Assembly: GCA_963678705.1 (NCBI GenBank) | Contig: CAVMBN010000158.1 | Coordinates: 248,001 to 312,000 of the forward strand | Reading direction: 5' to 3' | Length of the DNA: 64,000 bases | From: Panorpa germanica | Taxonomy: Eukaryota > Arthropoda > Insecta > Mecoptera > Panorpidae | Part shown: positions 1 through 11,715 of the stretch, one piece after another | Numbering within the stretch: position 1 is the first letter of the stretch | How the letters are laid out: every line of letters starts with the position of its first letter | Notes under the pieces: generated by a model | What the model was told of the DNA's origin: nothing | The model's database searches: none | Seen by the model: only the letters and a program-made list of their open reading frames with translations | Made by a program: the position numbers and the translations under genes

Positions 1-230
1 ATGTAAATAAATTACATCAACATTATCAATTAATACAGTTAGTACTAATTCAGAACACCCTATAAATGACTGAAAATTTATATTAATATTTATTAACTTG
101 GGTAAAATAAAAATATTATCTCCTTCATTCAATTCAAATAATAAGCGGGGACTATAACTTCTAATATACATTATACCAGAGATGGAAATTTAAATATATA
201 TATAAAATGAAAGTAACATATATAACTGGC

Positions 231-980
231 TTAGAAATCAAACCTAAAGGTATCCAAATATAAAATTTCTTTTTCTTCTTCTTCTAATGAAGATAATGAT
301 TTAGAATAATTTTGTTTTTTTTCACTTTCAAAATAATCAAATTTATCAGGTTCCAGTTCTATATGTAACTGATACTTTTCAATTGCATTTAATTTCTCTA
401 ATTTGGAATAAAAAATTTCATTAAACTTTTGTAGCATATATAAATATTTAACTAAATTAAAATTTATAACTTTATTACCAAAATCAAATAAACGTATTTT
501 TTGATATATATATGCGTTATAAAAATCATCAAAATAGCCCGTTCTTAATGCTCTTAGAATATTTTTAAAATTGTCATGTTTCCAATCTGATTTTATATTA
601 TATTTAAATTCAAATTCTTTCCTTAATTTTAATTCTAATTTTGCTACCTCACTTATTTTATAACCTAATTTTTCAAATTCATAAAATTTCCTTATAAGGT
701 GGTAGTTCTTACAATCAATCGCACGCTCTTTCATATGAAGATTGCATAACTATAAATAAATATTATGTAAATAAATAAGGATTTGAAATACTAAAGCAAA
801 AGAAGTAGAACTTACTTGTACTCCAGGATGAACTATGGTTGGACAGGTATAATCCAATGTATCTTTGGAATACAGATATGCACAGCAATATTCTGTTGAC
901 ATTTAAAACTGTTATTATTATAACTAAATTAATATTATCTAAAAAGTATTAAAAATTAACTTACCTAACTGTTTGCTCAT
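231..980 (-). CDS. Spliced three-exon gene of unknown function in P1
   Basis: Exon 3 (749-231) is a 172-codon open stretch ending in TGA/TAA-type stop at 231. Upstream on the same strand are two short introns with good signals: intron 2 (815-750) runs GTAAGT to TTTATAG, and intron 1 (964-893) runs GTAAGT to CAACAG. Exon 1 (980-965) supplies an ATG and exon 2 (892-816) adds 77 bases. Exons 1 and 2 total 93 bases, so the reading frame enters exon 3 correctly and gives about 203 residues. The N-terminal 50 residues hold several Cys and His (CC, C, C, H, C), which could form a metal site. The rest is charged and probably helical, with an acidic SSLEEEEKE stretch near the C-terminus. I do not recognise the family. 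Further donor-like sites at ~1,113 suggest 5' non-coding exons. Confidence 0.6.
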
Positions 981-1839
981 AAGTATGAAAGTCTTAACGG
1001 GTTCAAACGGTAAAAACTCAAGATTAGGTTGAAACTGCTATAGACACCTGTAAATATTTGAAAACTACTATTAAATTTATTGTAAACATACAAAATCTTA
1101 TACAAAATTTACTTACCACATAATTATCCACTTCCAAACTGAAATTATTGATAAAATTTTTTTTTTAAAATAGCACTAAATAGCCACTAAATTATTTAAA
1201 AACACAAGTTATTTAAAAAGAACTAACTCAGAACAAGACTTTGGAAGACAATTTAATAAACAAACTGCACAATACTTAATGTAACACAATCATATTCTTA
1301 GACTTATATATAAATTATAATATAAAAATTTAACAGGGTAGCCCTTTACTTATTTAATACTATAATATATTTACCATCAGACTATCAATTCTTAATTCTA
1401 TCATCCCCGCGCATTCAAAATAAATAAAATTCTCGGGGCCCCCGACCCTTCGAGCAGTTTTATTTTAAAAAGTTTGTTTCAACTTAAGTTAGAGCTTTTG
1501 GTTTAGCTAATTGTGATTCTACTATTATCCACAACCTATATAGCCTCATACATATGGATCAAACCGCTACCTAATAAATTTGTATAATAAAATATCCTCC
1601 TACTATTTTAACAGTTACTGTGGTGTTATAACCTCATATATGTAAAACAACACCATTGTCTGACTTATAAGACTTTATGATTATTACAACACATAAAAAA
1701 AATAACTGTATGCTTTGAGAATCATCAATGATATAATGTACGTATATTATAACTTTTAGTATACTTAAATAAATAATCTAATACAACAATACCCAATCCG
1801 GCCCTACATTTAACTAAAACATGAAATGTATAACAAAAA

Positions 1840-2530
1840 AAATTTGTCTACGTTTGGAAAATATTGTTTTTTTTTTCTGGTGAATTCGTCGCTTGTATTC
1901 AACACGTTCTCACACAGTTTTAACACATGTGCTTCAAGTTGCGTTCCCATTACGTTCAAGTTACATTCGAACTAATGCGCTTGCGTCCAAAGTTTCTCAC
2001 ACAGTTTTAACACATGTGCTGTTTGCAAATTTCTGGTGAATTCGAAGGAATGCGCTATAAATACACTGTTATAAATAATTTAACACTGTTATTGTAATAG
2101 TTATTGTTATAATCTATGTTTAACAATCCTAAAGAATATATATCACAAATTATAATATAACCTTTCATATTATACCCCACCATGTGTAATATAACGTCAT
2201 TATAACATATAACTACTACAACGTCATAATCTTATAACCAATAACAAATCAAACATAAGAATTAATATCGGTATCTCACTCTTTACCACTATTGCTTTTT
2301 AACTCATATCCTAGGATATTAAAGAGACTGTACCTAGAGATAAAGTCTGTACTGACGTCATCATCTTCTAAACCAATCACAACACAGCTTATACATGGCA
2401 TTAGATCATATGAGCTATATTCCTCCCACCCTTACCCCCTTTTACATTCTTTCAAGTATAGTCACGCCCCCTCTGCATATCGTGACCTAAATGCATCCCC
2501 ACCACCAATAATTTCCAACTAAACTTCAAA
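1840..2530. repeat. P1 terminal inverted repeat
   Basis: Reading the minus strand from 2,530 inward, the sequence matches P2 from about 35,310: the TTGGAAATTATTGG-type start, a GGGGGCGTGRCTA patch, AGCTGTGTTGTGATTGG, and the subterminal ATATCCTAGGATATGAG box. Further in, 1,840-2,060 holds the GAATTCACCAGAAA and AATATTTTCCAAACG segments that P2 carries as 199-bp tandem repeats at 35,978-36,665. A stretch near 1,930-1,975 also contains TTACGTTCAAGTTAC-like words related to the 11-bp repeat array of P2 at 43.3 kb. Confidence 0.65.
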
Positions 2531-2544
2531 ACTGTCCTAGAAAC

Positions 2545-4591
2545 GGCTTTGTACCACTACTTACGACTATACTGTAGAATACAAAAAGGGAAAGAAAAAT
2601 ACGAATGCAGACGCACTGAGTAGAATCAAAATAAATGCACTTGAAAATGGGGATTTTGACAGTCTATTTAACAATCCGGAAGTTATAACAGCTCTAGACG
2701 ACTTCATGACGGCAGCGGATGCGCTAGATAACGATAGCTCTAGCCTGTACAATAACCCTGACGATACGGAGAGAAGTGAAGTAAACACACCAGCTTTAGA
2801 ACCCTTACCGGAAATAGTAGCAAATAAAAGACCTAACTCAATAACATAGCACCCTCCTGTGATCCAAATACCAAGTGAGGAAAGCTCAGAAGATTCAAAC
2901 ACCATGCATTCAAAAGATGATTCAACACCAGGCATTACGATTAGCGAGGACCCATTAGAAACTAAAAGAAACCAAATAATAATTATCTCTGAACTAAAAT
3001 CACTAAAATCGACGGTAAAGAACAAATTAAATTAAGTATTCAAGGAAATCAAGAAAAACACGACTTATTAATATTCACACTAACCAAACAAAATCCAAAT
3101 AAAACCTATTATATGCATTGTGATGATAATATATACAAAATTTATAATGATCTAAAAATTAATACCTTCGATAAATACAAGCTAATACGTTGTATAAAGA
3201 GAGTTAGCATTGAAACGGATCCCGACGATCAAAAATACATAATTCAACAATATTATTAGGGAAAAACTCAGCACCGAGGAATAGATGCAACGTATAAATT
3301 AATTTGCGAAAGATATACGTGGTCTAGTCTACGAAAGGATGTTGAAAATTTCATCAATAACTGCAGCACATGTAAACAGTGCAAATATAACAGAAAACCA
3401 ATTAGAGCACCGCTAAATAATACCGAAATACCTGAGAGACCTTTTGAGAAATTACATATAGATACGTTTGGTATAGACAATACCCAATTTCTTACTATAT
3501 TAGATGTATTTTCAAAATACACACAGACATACAAAATCACCAATAGGTCATCTACAGAAATTGCCGATAAACTAATAACGTATTTCTCACACCACGGCAT
3601 ACCTAATCATATTACGATGAATGGAGCAACTGAATTCTCAAATAATCTCATCAAAGAATTACTCGAATTACATAAAATTGAAATTCATATAACAACACCA
3701 TACAGACACGAAAGTAATTCTCCAATAGAACGAGCACATTTCACGATACTAGAACTATACCGTATAGTGAAACATAAGCATGATCTTACACCCGAAACAA
3801 TCATGAAATATGCTATTATAGGATATAAAAAAACCCCACATTCCAGTACAACATACAAACCTTTTGAAATAATAAATGGACACTTACAAGCCAAGTCAGT
3901 ATTGCTTATGGATTATGACAAAACACTCATGGACTTATACACCCAAAATCATATAATTAAAATCTCAACCCTATACTCAAAAATTAAAGAAATAAATGCA
4001 AATCGTAAAGAACAGGTTATTAATAAGAGAAATGCTACCGTTAAAGACCCAAACGTAAAACAAGGAGATATCGTATACCTCAACACTAAATCAAAACAGG
4101 GCAAAAGCCTAATAAAGAACACAGGACCCTTTAAAGTACAAGAAGTATCCGATACTTATATAGCTAAAATAGAAGATTTAAAAAATAAAAAATTAAGAGA
4201 AACACATGTAGATAACCTAGTGAAAACCAAAATGAAAAACCCAACTTCAAACGAACTTAACGAAGAAGGAAGTAATGTACTATTCGAATGCACTACACTA
4301 CCTGTAGATAACATAGAAAAAACCAGAATGAAAAACCCAACTCCAAACGAGTTTAATGACAAAAAAATTAACGTCCTATTCAAACGCACTACGCTACCTG
4401 TCGATAAATCTAAGACAGATTATATTCTACACCTAGTTCACGACAAATTTAACCCCAGAGACGAAAAACCAAGATACTACAACGGATTCGCAAAGTTAAT
4501 AGCAAAAGACACACCCAATTTCGTATACATATTAAATAAAGCTAAAAGAACTAATAACCTCGTAGAGGCAAAACATTTGGACACACAATAA
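2545..4591 (+). pseudogene. pol: Gypsy pol remnant: RNase H end plus integrase
   Basis: The 5' part (to ~3,005) reads through the end of an RNase H region, with a DYTVEY...NADALSRI signature. It changes frame near 3,005 and contains stops at ~2,848 and 3,257. The integrase follows: an HHCC zinc motif (HRGID...NNCSTC, ~3,275-3,375), first catalytic Asp in LHIDTFG (~3,455), and Glu in SPIERAH (~3,720). The expected second Asp (TDNG-type box) is replaced, reading TMNGATEF at ~3,610-3,635, so the enzyme should be inactive. After the core there is a GPF-type C-terminal module, then an in-frame 96-bp tandem duplication (4,208-4,303 and 4,304-4,399). From 3,617 the frame is open to 4,591. The stretch 4,592-4,830 continues open in part but I cannot assign it. 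Confidence 0.8.
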
Positions 4592-4839
4592 ATCTTGTCT
4601 GCAATCAACAAAACTGCCTTGACAAGCTTGCCGAATTTCTAGAAAAATTTGAAAATTCACCAACCGAATTAATAATACGAATGCCCCCTATAGCACAAGG
4701 ATTTTTTAACAGAACAAAAGAAGTATTTAAACGACATGGGCCTACAAAGCACAAATACATCATGCACTCAAATCCCGAAATACAAATGAATTATTTATTT
4801 ATTAATTAATCATAAATAAATATATTAAAACACGATCAA

Positions 4840-6672
4840 GTACTAAGAAATCCTGATTGTTGCAGGATCATCACCGCAATCAACACCAGTGATATTTTTT
4901 TTTTTTTTATTTATTTAGGCTTTGGCTTATTCAGCCTTCTTGCCATTGAATTTTATTTGTAAAATTATATAAAAAATTTACATATAAATTATAACCAGCG
5001 ATATTAATGAATGCCGAATTATTAAAATCACTGATAACCCAGGATTATATCCTGTGCAACTAGGAACAGCACAAAATATCAAGGAATATTGGACTTTAGT
5101 CAAGAAAATAGATTTGGACCCCGTAATAAAATATTATAACCACGTACACCTGACTAGAGAAGATATTAAAATTAAATTAGAAAAAAAGAAATTTACAACC
5201 TATGGGCACAGCACTGCTGTAATGGACATCCTGGATATGGAAATAAGTAGAAAATTTAAACAAATTCTCCCAACTCGAAGAGAAAAAAGAGGCTCATAGA
5301 TGGCTTAAGTACTGTTTGGAAAGCAATCGGTGGAAACCTAGACGCTAACAACGGCGAGCGTATAAATTTAGCCCTGGAGACACTTGATAATAAACAAGAA
5401 ACTCTAAATAAAGCTATATCTAAACAAATAAAATTAACGAACGATATACTCGATCATATTAAATCGGCCCTACACACTATTGATTCTAATCAAGAAGAAC
5501 TAAATAAACGTACTAAATTCCTAATGAACGATATCGATAAACTCCAACACCAAGTATTTAACATCTTTATAACAGAATCGATCGGACTTGTCAGTCAACC
5601 AATGCAATTACTTTTGCACCTACTAAGAACCATTGAAACTGATATAACATTCGCTAAACTAAACACGCTTAGTGGTTCAATCGTAGAACCTGATCACCTA
5701 TTTGCAGAATTACAAGCAATAAAGGAACATGTTGATACAACCAAACATATCAAACTGCCTTACGATATTACATCAGAGAACATTCAACAATATGAAACTA
5801 TTAGCAAAGTCAAAGCATACACCAATAAAAACCTAATCGTTTTTGTAATAAATATACCACTAGTAAACCCTAATATATTTACGTATTAAAAACTATATTC
5901 AATCCCCTTACCTTATAACAATAAATTCCAAATGATTATTCCCAGAACCCAATACACCATTGTGAATGAGTATAAACAATTAGATTTTATTGCACCCTGC
6001 AAAGAAATATATAACAATCAATTCCTATGCAAGCTTAGCGAACCACTCAACATCGAGGAAACCACCTGCGAGATAGAACTAATTCAAGACCAGCCAACCA
6101 GCAAATGTCAACCCTTAGTGATTTCTCTAACCGGCATCAAGATCCACAACATCGAATTCAACACCTGGATGTTAATCACAAATGACGAAACCAGTGGCAC
6201 CTTAACATGCAGGAGTCAACGTGACACACGTCTACAAGGAACATATATAATACACCTTGCACGAGATTGTCAATTTTCTGTTTCAGATAATACTCTTCAG
6301 TACATATATATAGAAGAGAAAGGCGAAGCTTTCAACACCATTGCCCTGCCAAATATACCAGAGATCCAAAACAAACACCTAAACATCTCTACCGTGACCA
6401 ACCTAAAACACCTGAACCTGGGCAACGTAGACAAGCTACAGACCACCCTATCCCTACTACCTGAAGACTTCGATGACAGAAGAATCTCACACCATGTTCA
6501 CATAATTAATTATACATTATTACCTATATTATTCATAATAATTACTATTGTAGTATATAAGTTAATCAAATATTTTAGAAAAATAAAAATAATAAAAAAT
6601 GAAAATGCACAAGAAATAAATAGCAAAAATATTGAAGAGTTGCAAAAACCTTTTGCTACATTAGAAGCATAA
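4840..6672 (+). pseudogene. env: Errantivirus-like envelope glycoprotein, broken
   Basis: The surface part spans ~4,840-5,290, is interrupted by a LINE-like insertion, and ends in a basic RREKRG furin-type cleavage site at ~5,280-5,295. A frameshift lies directly after that site. The downstream part begins with a glycine-rich fusion-peptide-like stretch and a long heptad region (~5,350-5,560), as in the baculovirus F-related envelopes of errantiviruses. One in-frame TAA occurs at 5,887-5,889. The last ~60 residues hold a hydrophobic anchor (LLPILFIIITIVVYKLI, ~6,515-6,570) and a short charged tail. Cys residues in 5,990-6,290 suggest a disulfide-bonded ectodomain. It overlaps nothing and stops just before the polypurine tract. 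Not functional as it stands. Confidence 0.8.
4885..5005 (-). mobile_element. Short LINE 3' tail inserted in env
   Basis: About 110 bases are bounded by a near-perfect 12-bp direct repeat (ACCAGTGATATT at 4,885 and ACCAGCGATATT at 4,994), as expected of a target-site duplication. The insert starts with a run of T followed by ATTTATTTAGG, that is, a poly(A) tail read on the minus strand. Its sequence resembles the AAATAAATAAA tail of the LINE ending at ~34,690. It splits the N-terminal part of env. Confidence 0.6.
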
Positions 6673-6693
6673 GATTTTATCTTAGAGGGGAGG

Positions 6694-7011
6694 TGTTATA
6701 ACTCACATTCCATACGACCACAAACTATCAATGTCTCTTCAGTATCTTTGCTGACCATGCACTTTAGAGATAATAAAATAGTATATAAACAATATGTTAA
6801 TCTTAATCTAGTTAGTTCAAGTTCATGTATAATCTGCATCGCGCAGATAGTAATTGGCTGGCTCACCATTTGAGACTAGGCATAAGCTGCATCGCGCAGT
6901 GATTATTAGCTCAAATAAATATTATTTAAGTAAAACTAAAATAAATTGTTTTTTTTATTAAAGTCTAAATTACTCAAACTTTAATTATATTTACAACTTT
7001 TAACTATTACA
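6694..7011 (+). repeat. 3' LTR of the errantivirus-like element
   Basis: A purine run AGAGGGGAGG (6,684-6,693) immediately precedes TGTTATAAC, the expected plus-strand primer and LTR start. AATAAA signals lie near 6,916 and 6,949. A duplicated CTGCATCGCGCAG hairpin-forming word occurs at ~6,836 and ~6,888. The 3' limit (a CA near 7,011) is a guess because no 5' LTR is in the window. Confidence 0.55.
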
Positions 7012-7079
7012 ATTTTTAATAAACATTTTTCGTACAATAATATTTTTAAAAAATATCCTATATTATAATGTCCGAGGTG

Positions 7080-7832
7080 TATGTTTGTTTTCTTATATGT
7101 TTATATGTTTACGCGATTCGTATGGTAGCTCGAAAACGGCTCCATGGAAGTTTTTAAAAACTTCCTATTTCGTAGAGAAAAAAATTCTAAGACTTTTGGC
7201 GTCCCCGGATTTTTCCCTGAATTTCCTGGAAACCCGTAATTTTGGAAAAACTGGAAAAAAGTGATCCCTTCTTTGCTGTATTACTTTTAATTCGTAAAAG
7301 ATAGAAAGTTGAAATTTTGCATGTGTATTAAATTATTCAATGCTGACATTTCTCAAAAATTAGAAATTCAAAAATTGAAAAAGGGGGGGTTAAACAAATT
7401 CGGGGGCCCGGTAGGGAACTTTGGAGAAAATTCATTTTCTGGATTCTAGAATAATTAAGTATATTATTAAAAAAAAAAAAATTCAAAATTTCAAAATTTT
7501 ATTGGGGGGCACGGGGGCAGTATTTGCTGAGAGTAAAAATTGTGCTAGAAAGTTGAAGTTTTGTATATAGGCTAATCTTGGTAACTTATTTACGATTCGA
7601 AAAAAAAATCCCAAATTTTGAAAAAAAGTTGGTCAAATAACGCATAAATTGAAAATATTTTTTATTTTGATAAAAAAAATATATATTTTTAGTCAATTTA
7701 TACGTGTTCAAGTTTATTTATTATTTCAATTTAAAAATAGAATTAAATATGAAATGTAATTATGAATTATTTTATTGGATTCAAATCATACACGACAAAA
7801 GGACGTCGCATTGCGACGGTGGTAAACTCTAG
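7080..7832 (+). mobile_element. Short non-autonomous Helitron
   Basis: It ends at 7,832 in a hairpin CGTCGCATTGCGACG followed by GGTGGTAAACT and CTAG. This is the same 3' end as the large Helitron at 20,788 (CGTCGCTTTGCGACG, then CTAG). It starts with a ~155-bp segment (7,113-7,260) that is repeated at 7,865-8,010, where the large Helitron begins. Shared 5' and 3' ends with no coding content are what a non-autonomous derivative should show. The exact 5' base is uncertain (7,075-7,110). No gene is seen inside; poly-G tracts lie near 7,385 and 7,504. Confidence 0.6.
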
Positions 7833-9223
7833 GGATCATATTATTCTTATATGTTTGGTAGTAAATTTTGTATGGTAGCTCGAAAACGGCTCCAGGGAAG
7901 TTTTTGAAAATTTCCAATTTTGTAGAGAAAAAAAATCTAAGACTTTTGGCGTCCCCGGATTTTCTCCTGAATTTCCTGGAAACCCGTAATTTTTTAAAAA
8001 CTGGAAAAAAATTGGCAATTTATATGAAAAATTATTTGTTGTTATATGTAAAATAATATAGAACGAGTTTTATATTTTAATTTAAAAATGGAACGAAAAT
8101 TTGAAAAGAAATTACGAATTATTAAATAGAATTTAAATTAAATATGGAAAAAGAGAGTTACGCTCTAAAAATTTAAGAAAATGACAGATCACTTGACGTC
8201 ATTCCTTTCTAACCTTCTTCCCAACTATTATTTGACAACCTTTCTCATCGCGATAAAACAAGAGAAGTGCAAAAGAGATACAGAACTAAACGTCACAGCA
8301 ATAGCAACTGTTGTAGCAATTCATCAAGTTTTCATAAAATGTCGTGATATAAAACTAAAGTTATTGCCATTATCAACTACTAGGTAAACAACCAAATATT
8401 ACGCACTAAAATATAATTCAAACGTTAAATGGATTATATTGGTCATTTTTTGGATATTCAATAAAATAAAAACGTAAATATAATAATCAATATTTCAATA
8501 AAAACTTAAAAAATTGACCCCTAAATTGCCCTAAAATCTCCTAATATATATTTCATATATATATATAGCTCATATATTTTTTATATAAATAAGAAATAAT
8601 ATTGGTTCTGATTGCAATATACAATTTTTGCATTACCATAGATATCTTTTATGAAACAAATATTATTATGTATTACAGGCTAACATTTAGAACCAGTCTG
8701 AAATGCTATTGTATCGTAACGATTTTAACATTTATATTTATTTTTTTTGAGTTGGTATATATATATATTTAATTTCTTCCGAAGCGAAGAATGCCGCTTT
8801 GAAATTCTGATGCCGGGTTCACATATGCGTGATAGTGTATGAAATTAAAGTGAATATAAGTATATGAACCATGAAAGTTTTTGCTACTATGACGAAAATA
8901 TTTATTTTCGTTTACGAATACAGAACGTTATCCCTGTGAGCACGAATATTTTCACTGTGAGCAATATATACGTAAGCAGTATATTCTCTTTACCCATTAG
9001 TATTTGAACATGTGTGAACTCGGCACGAAGAATGTTCTAGAATAAATATTACAGTTTCCTTTTTCATTTTTATATTGGCTGCTTTGAAAAATTTAAAAGA
9101 ACTGTTACAACCAAACGATTCATCGACTGTATTCATGGTCGCTTTAGGCGCCAATTTTGGAATAGTGAACTAAAATGCTCGGCGTCTCAACATTTGAAGG
9201 GAATGAAGGGTGAAGGAAGTGCA

Positions 9224-9478
9224 CTGAGCTAAAGTTCAGTGCAGTTCAGTGATACCACATATTAAAATGTAATATTTTTTACTATTATTAAAATTTTAAA
9301 AACACATTTATATTGAATGAAAATAATTACATATATCTACTGATAATAAAAATGTAACAAATAGTATTGAAAAAGAAATAATAAACTCAAATATATTTCT
9401 ACCAACAGAAATTGTAAAAGTAAAAAATATTATGTTTTAATATGTGGTATCACTGAACTGCACTGAACTTTAGCTCAG
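9224..9478. mobile_element. 255-bp hairpin MITE-like element
   Basis: The first ~45 bases (from 9,224, containing GAGCTAAAGTTCAGTGCAG) reappear as a near-perfect reverse complement at the other end (to 9,478), with an AT-rich spacer between. The arm holds two direct copies of GTTCAGTG. No coding capacity is seen and no clear target duplication, so the transposon class is unknown. Confidence 0.6.
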
Positions 9479-10887
9479 ATAGTACCCCCTGCTGAGTGAT
9501 TACTATGACATGAGTTCTTAACGTCTGCAAAGTCAATATATTGATCGTTGTTTGATTTATATCAAATTATAAATATAAGAATTTCTGTTGTTAAGTGTTG
9601 AATAATAACTTATTTGTGCATTAAAACTACTTTTGATATATAAGGTAAGCTTTTTACTAATTTAATCTAATACATTTATTTATTTATATTTATATGTTGT
9701 TACATTTATAGGTATGTTGTATACAAAAATACTATTATGTATTCTGCAAAATGTTGAAGTTTTTCGATGAAGTAGCTACATATGACTATTATAAATTATC
9801 TGTTTACTATATCTAAAAAATTGTGAAATAGATGAAAATATCAGTGTATTAACTGTTACTTTGTTTTGGTTATGTCTTGACAACAATATATTTAGCAAGA
9901 TTTTTTGCTTTACTTAGTACTGTCATTACATAATTAAAACGATTTGTATACTTTTGTTATAGTAGCAGAAGAAAAATTATTTATGTTACATTGTGTCCCG
10001 TACTTAAAGTTTTTGAATATGTTTTGAAGTTTATATTTCGAACAAAACTTTCAAGTTTTTCCCATTATCGGCCATCCTCGGAATCAGCACGTAAAAAAAA
10101 TGACTACCAAAACTGTTTTTATGCAATATCTTCTGAATCTTATTATCAATCTGAAAGACGAGTAAATGATGTTTATCAAATAGGTAATTACTATTTGCTG
10201 TATTAAAACCGTTTTTAGCGCCTGCGGATGTCTGATGCTGCTAAAAACTTAGAATCTTTATTACGAATTAATATTATTTGTAGTAATTTACCGATATTTA
10301 TAACTTATGTGATATCCTATTTAATCTAACGTTCGGCCAAATTTGTTTTTTTGTATATTATACTTTATTTGTTTTCAGATTACCGAATTATTAGTGTTGT
10401 ACTTAGTATAATACTTATGTTCTAATTGAGAAAGACGACATCGATTGTCAACACTGGTTTGTTCTTTTCATTTATTAATACATATTTTAAAAATTTCTTT
10501 ATGTAACCTTAAATTTCTGCCATAAGTACTCTTAGTTATTTAGTATATACTATAAGTAGTATTAGTTATTTATCTTTGTTATACATTATCGTATTGATTT
10601 TTTCATTTTAGAGGTCTGCAAATCTCTGCATTGGTTACATATTTATATAATATACAGCTATATATTACAATATACTGGAGTATTCCTCTGTGGCATATGT
10701 TACATCACAGAGATCTTCTAAGGAGCTAAGTATATTTATCTATACAAATATTTATATTAATATGAATTATTAATCAAAATTGCAATTTCTTTTTTATGCT
10801 TTACACCTATTTATAATAATAGTTTAGGTAATACTTTCATTTTTATTTTATAATATATATAGCTTATTTATTTACTTCTACTAGAAC

Positions 10888-11583
10888 ATGTCTAAATCAT
10901 TATTTGGCTGTGGTAGGAAAAAACGGATTTCGTCTGATCATATTAAGATTTTAAGGTCCAATTCAAATAAATTAAAAAAGCCAATATCAATTGTTAGAGG
11001 TACTTTTAATCAATTTGACAAAAGATTTAGTAAAACGACACGTGGTCTACAATGTAGTAGTTGCAGTGTTGCTGCAATATGTGTTAACGAAACTACGCCG
11101 TTAAATACATGGAATTCAGATACATTAGATTCTATTTTAATACTTGGGGATCAGTGTTACTTAGACAATTCTTTAGGAAACGAACACCGTTTCTTATTAC
11201 CTGATAAAGTCAAGAAAAACATCTCCTTAAAAGAAAACACATACGTCGTATATTATGATAACACAAAAACCCACTGGGGCGACATTAGAAATGTAAATAC
11301 AGGAATAAGAGAGCTAACCATTTCCTTTTTAAAGTCATTTTTTGATACATATAAAAATGGATTATTTACAGTTAGTGATCAGACCTTTGTCATCTTTAAA
11401 GAATCTGATTTATTTTGGGTATTTGATTCACATCCAAGAGGTATTAAGGGACAATTGTTTGTGAGAGAGATGGAAAGTCCGTCTTTATGCTTTAAAGATC
11501 TTCTAGATGTCATAAATTTAATTAAATTTAATTTTAGTAGCTGTAAAAGCACACAATTTCTATTGCTCCTATTAATATATTAA
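10888..11583 (+). CDS. Helitron-encoded cysteine protease/deubiquitinase-like domain, copy 1
   Basis: A 231-residue ORF. Around residue 55 it has QCSSCSVAAIC, followed by W and LDSILILGDQCY (residues ~77-92), and near residue 178 FWVFDSHPRG. A nucleophile Cys in a QC box, the LD-x-IL-x-GD spacing and a C-terminal D-S-H are features I associate with the herpesvirus tegument deubiquitinase fold (peptidase C76) and with OTU-like proteases found in some Helitrons. Catalytic Cys, Asp and His are all present. The ATG is at the ORF start after an AT-rich leader. A second, decayed copy follows at 11,716-12,367, then basic repeats and Rep, so this may be the N-terminal part of one large Helitron protein. 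The exact family needs a profile search; the C76-like assignment is inference. Confidence 0.55.
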   Translation: MSKSLFGCGRKKRISSDHIKILRSNSNKLKKPISIVRGTFNQFDKRFSKTTRGLQCSSCSVAAICVNETTPLNTWNSDTLDSILILGDQCYLDNSLGNEHRFLLPDKVKKNISLKENTYVVYYDNTKTHWGDIRNVNTGIRELTISFLKSFFDTYKNGLFTVSDQTFVIFKESDLFWVFDSHPRGIKGQLFVREMESPSLCFKDLLDVINLIKFNFSSCKSTQFLLLLLIY

Positions 11584-11715
11584 GCATTATAGATAATAGT
11601 ACATTAAAAGAAATAAATAATTCTTCTACTTCTGTAAACATTGAACGAAATTGTAACAAGTTTCCATTTATAATTATCCAAATGTTAATGTCTCTGAAAA
11701 AGTATAACTGTGTTT

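Larger units (their letters stand above)
1..2530. mobile_element. Polinton/Maverick-like element P1, right-hand end
   Basis: The rightmost ~690 bases match, in inverted orientation, the outer left end of the 35.3-50.9 kb Polinton, so this is the terminus of a related element whose body lies left of the window. The only coding content visible is one spliced minus-strand gene (231-980). The match to P2 ends near 2,530, where gypsy pol sequence begins, so P1 appears inserted into, or recombined with, that retroelement. From 981 to 1,840 I see no gene, only AT-rich sequence with further donor-like GTAAG sites on the minus strand and a short GC-rich patch near 1,430-1,460. Assignment to the Polinton class rests on shared ends, because no PolB or capsid gene of P1 is in view. 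Confidence 0.6.
2531..7011 (+). mobile_element. Errantivirus-like Ty3/gypsy element, 3' half
   Basis: The order is end of RT/RNase H, integrase, envelope with a furin-type site and C-terminal membrane anchor, a polypurine tract and a 3' LTR. That is the plan of an insect errantivirus (gypsy with env). Gag, protease and most of RT are absent because the element stops at the P1 boundary. All reading frames carry stops or frameshifts and a LINE-like tail sits inside env, so the copy is dead. The missing 5' half could lie on the far side of P1. Confidence 0.8.

Noticed and set aside
2567..3025. 152-codon minus-strand ORF
   Set aside because: It lies opposite the recognisable gypsy pol frame and has no motif; a shadow.
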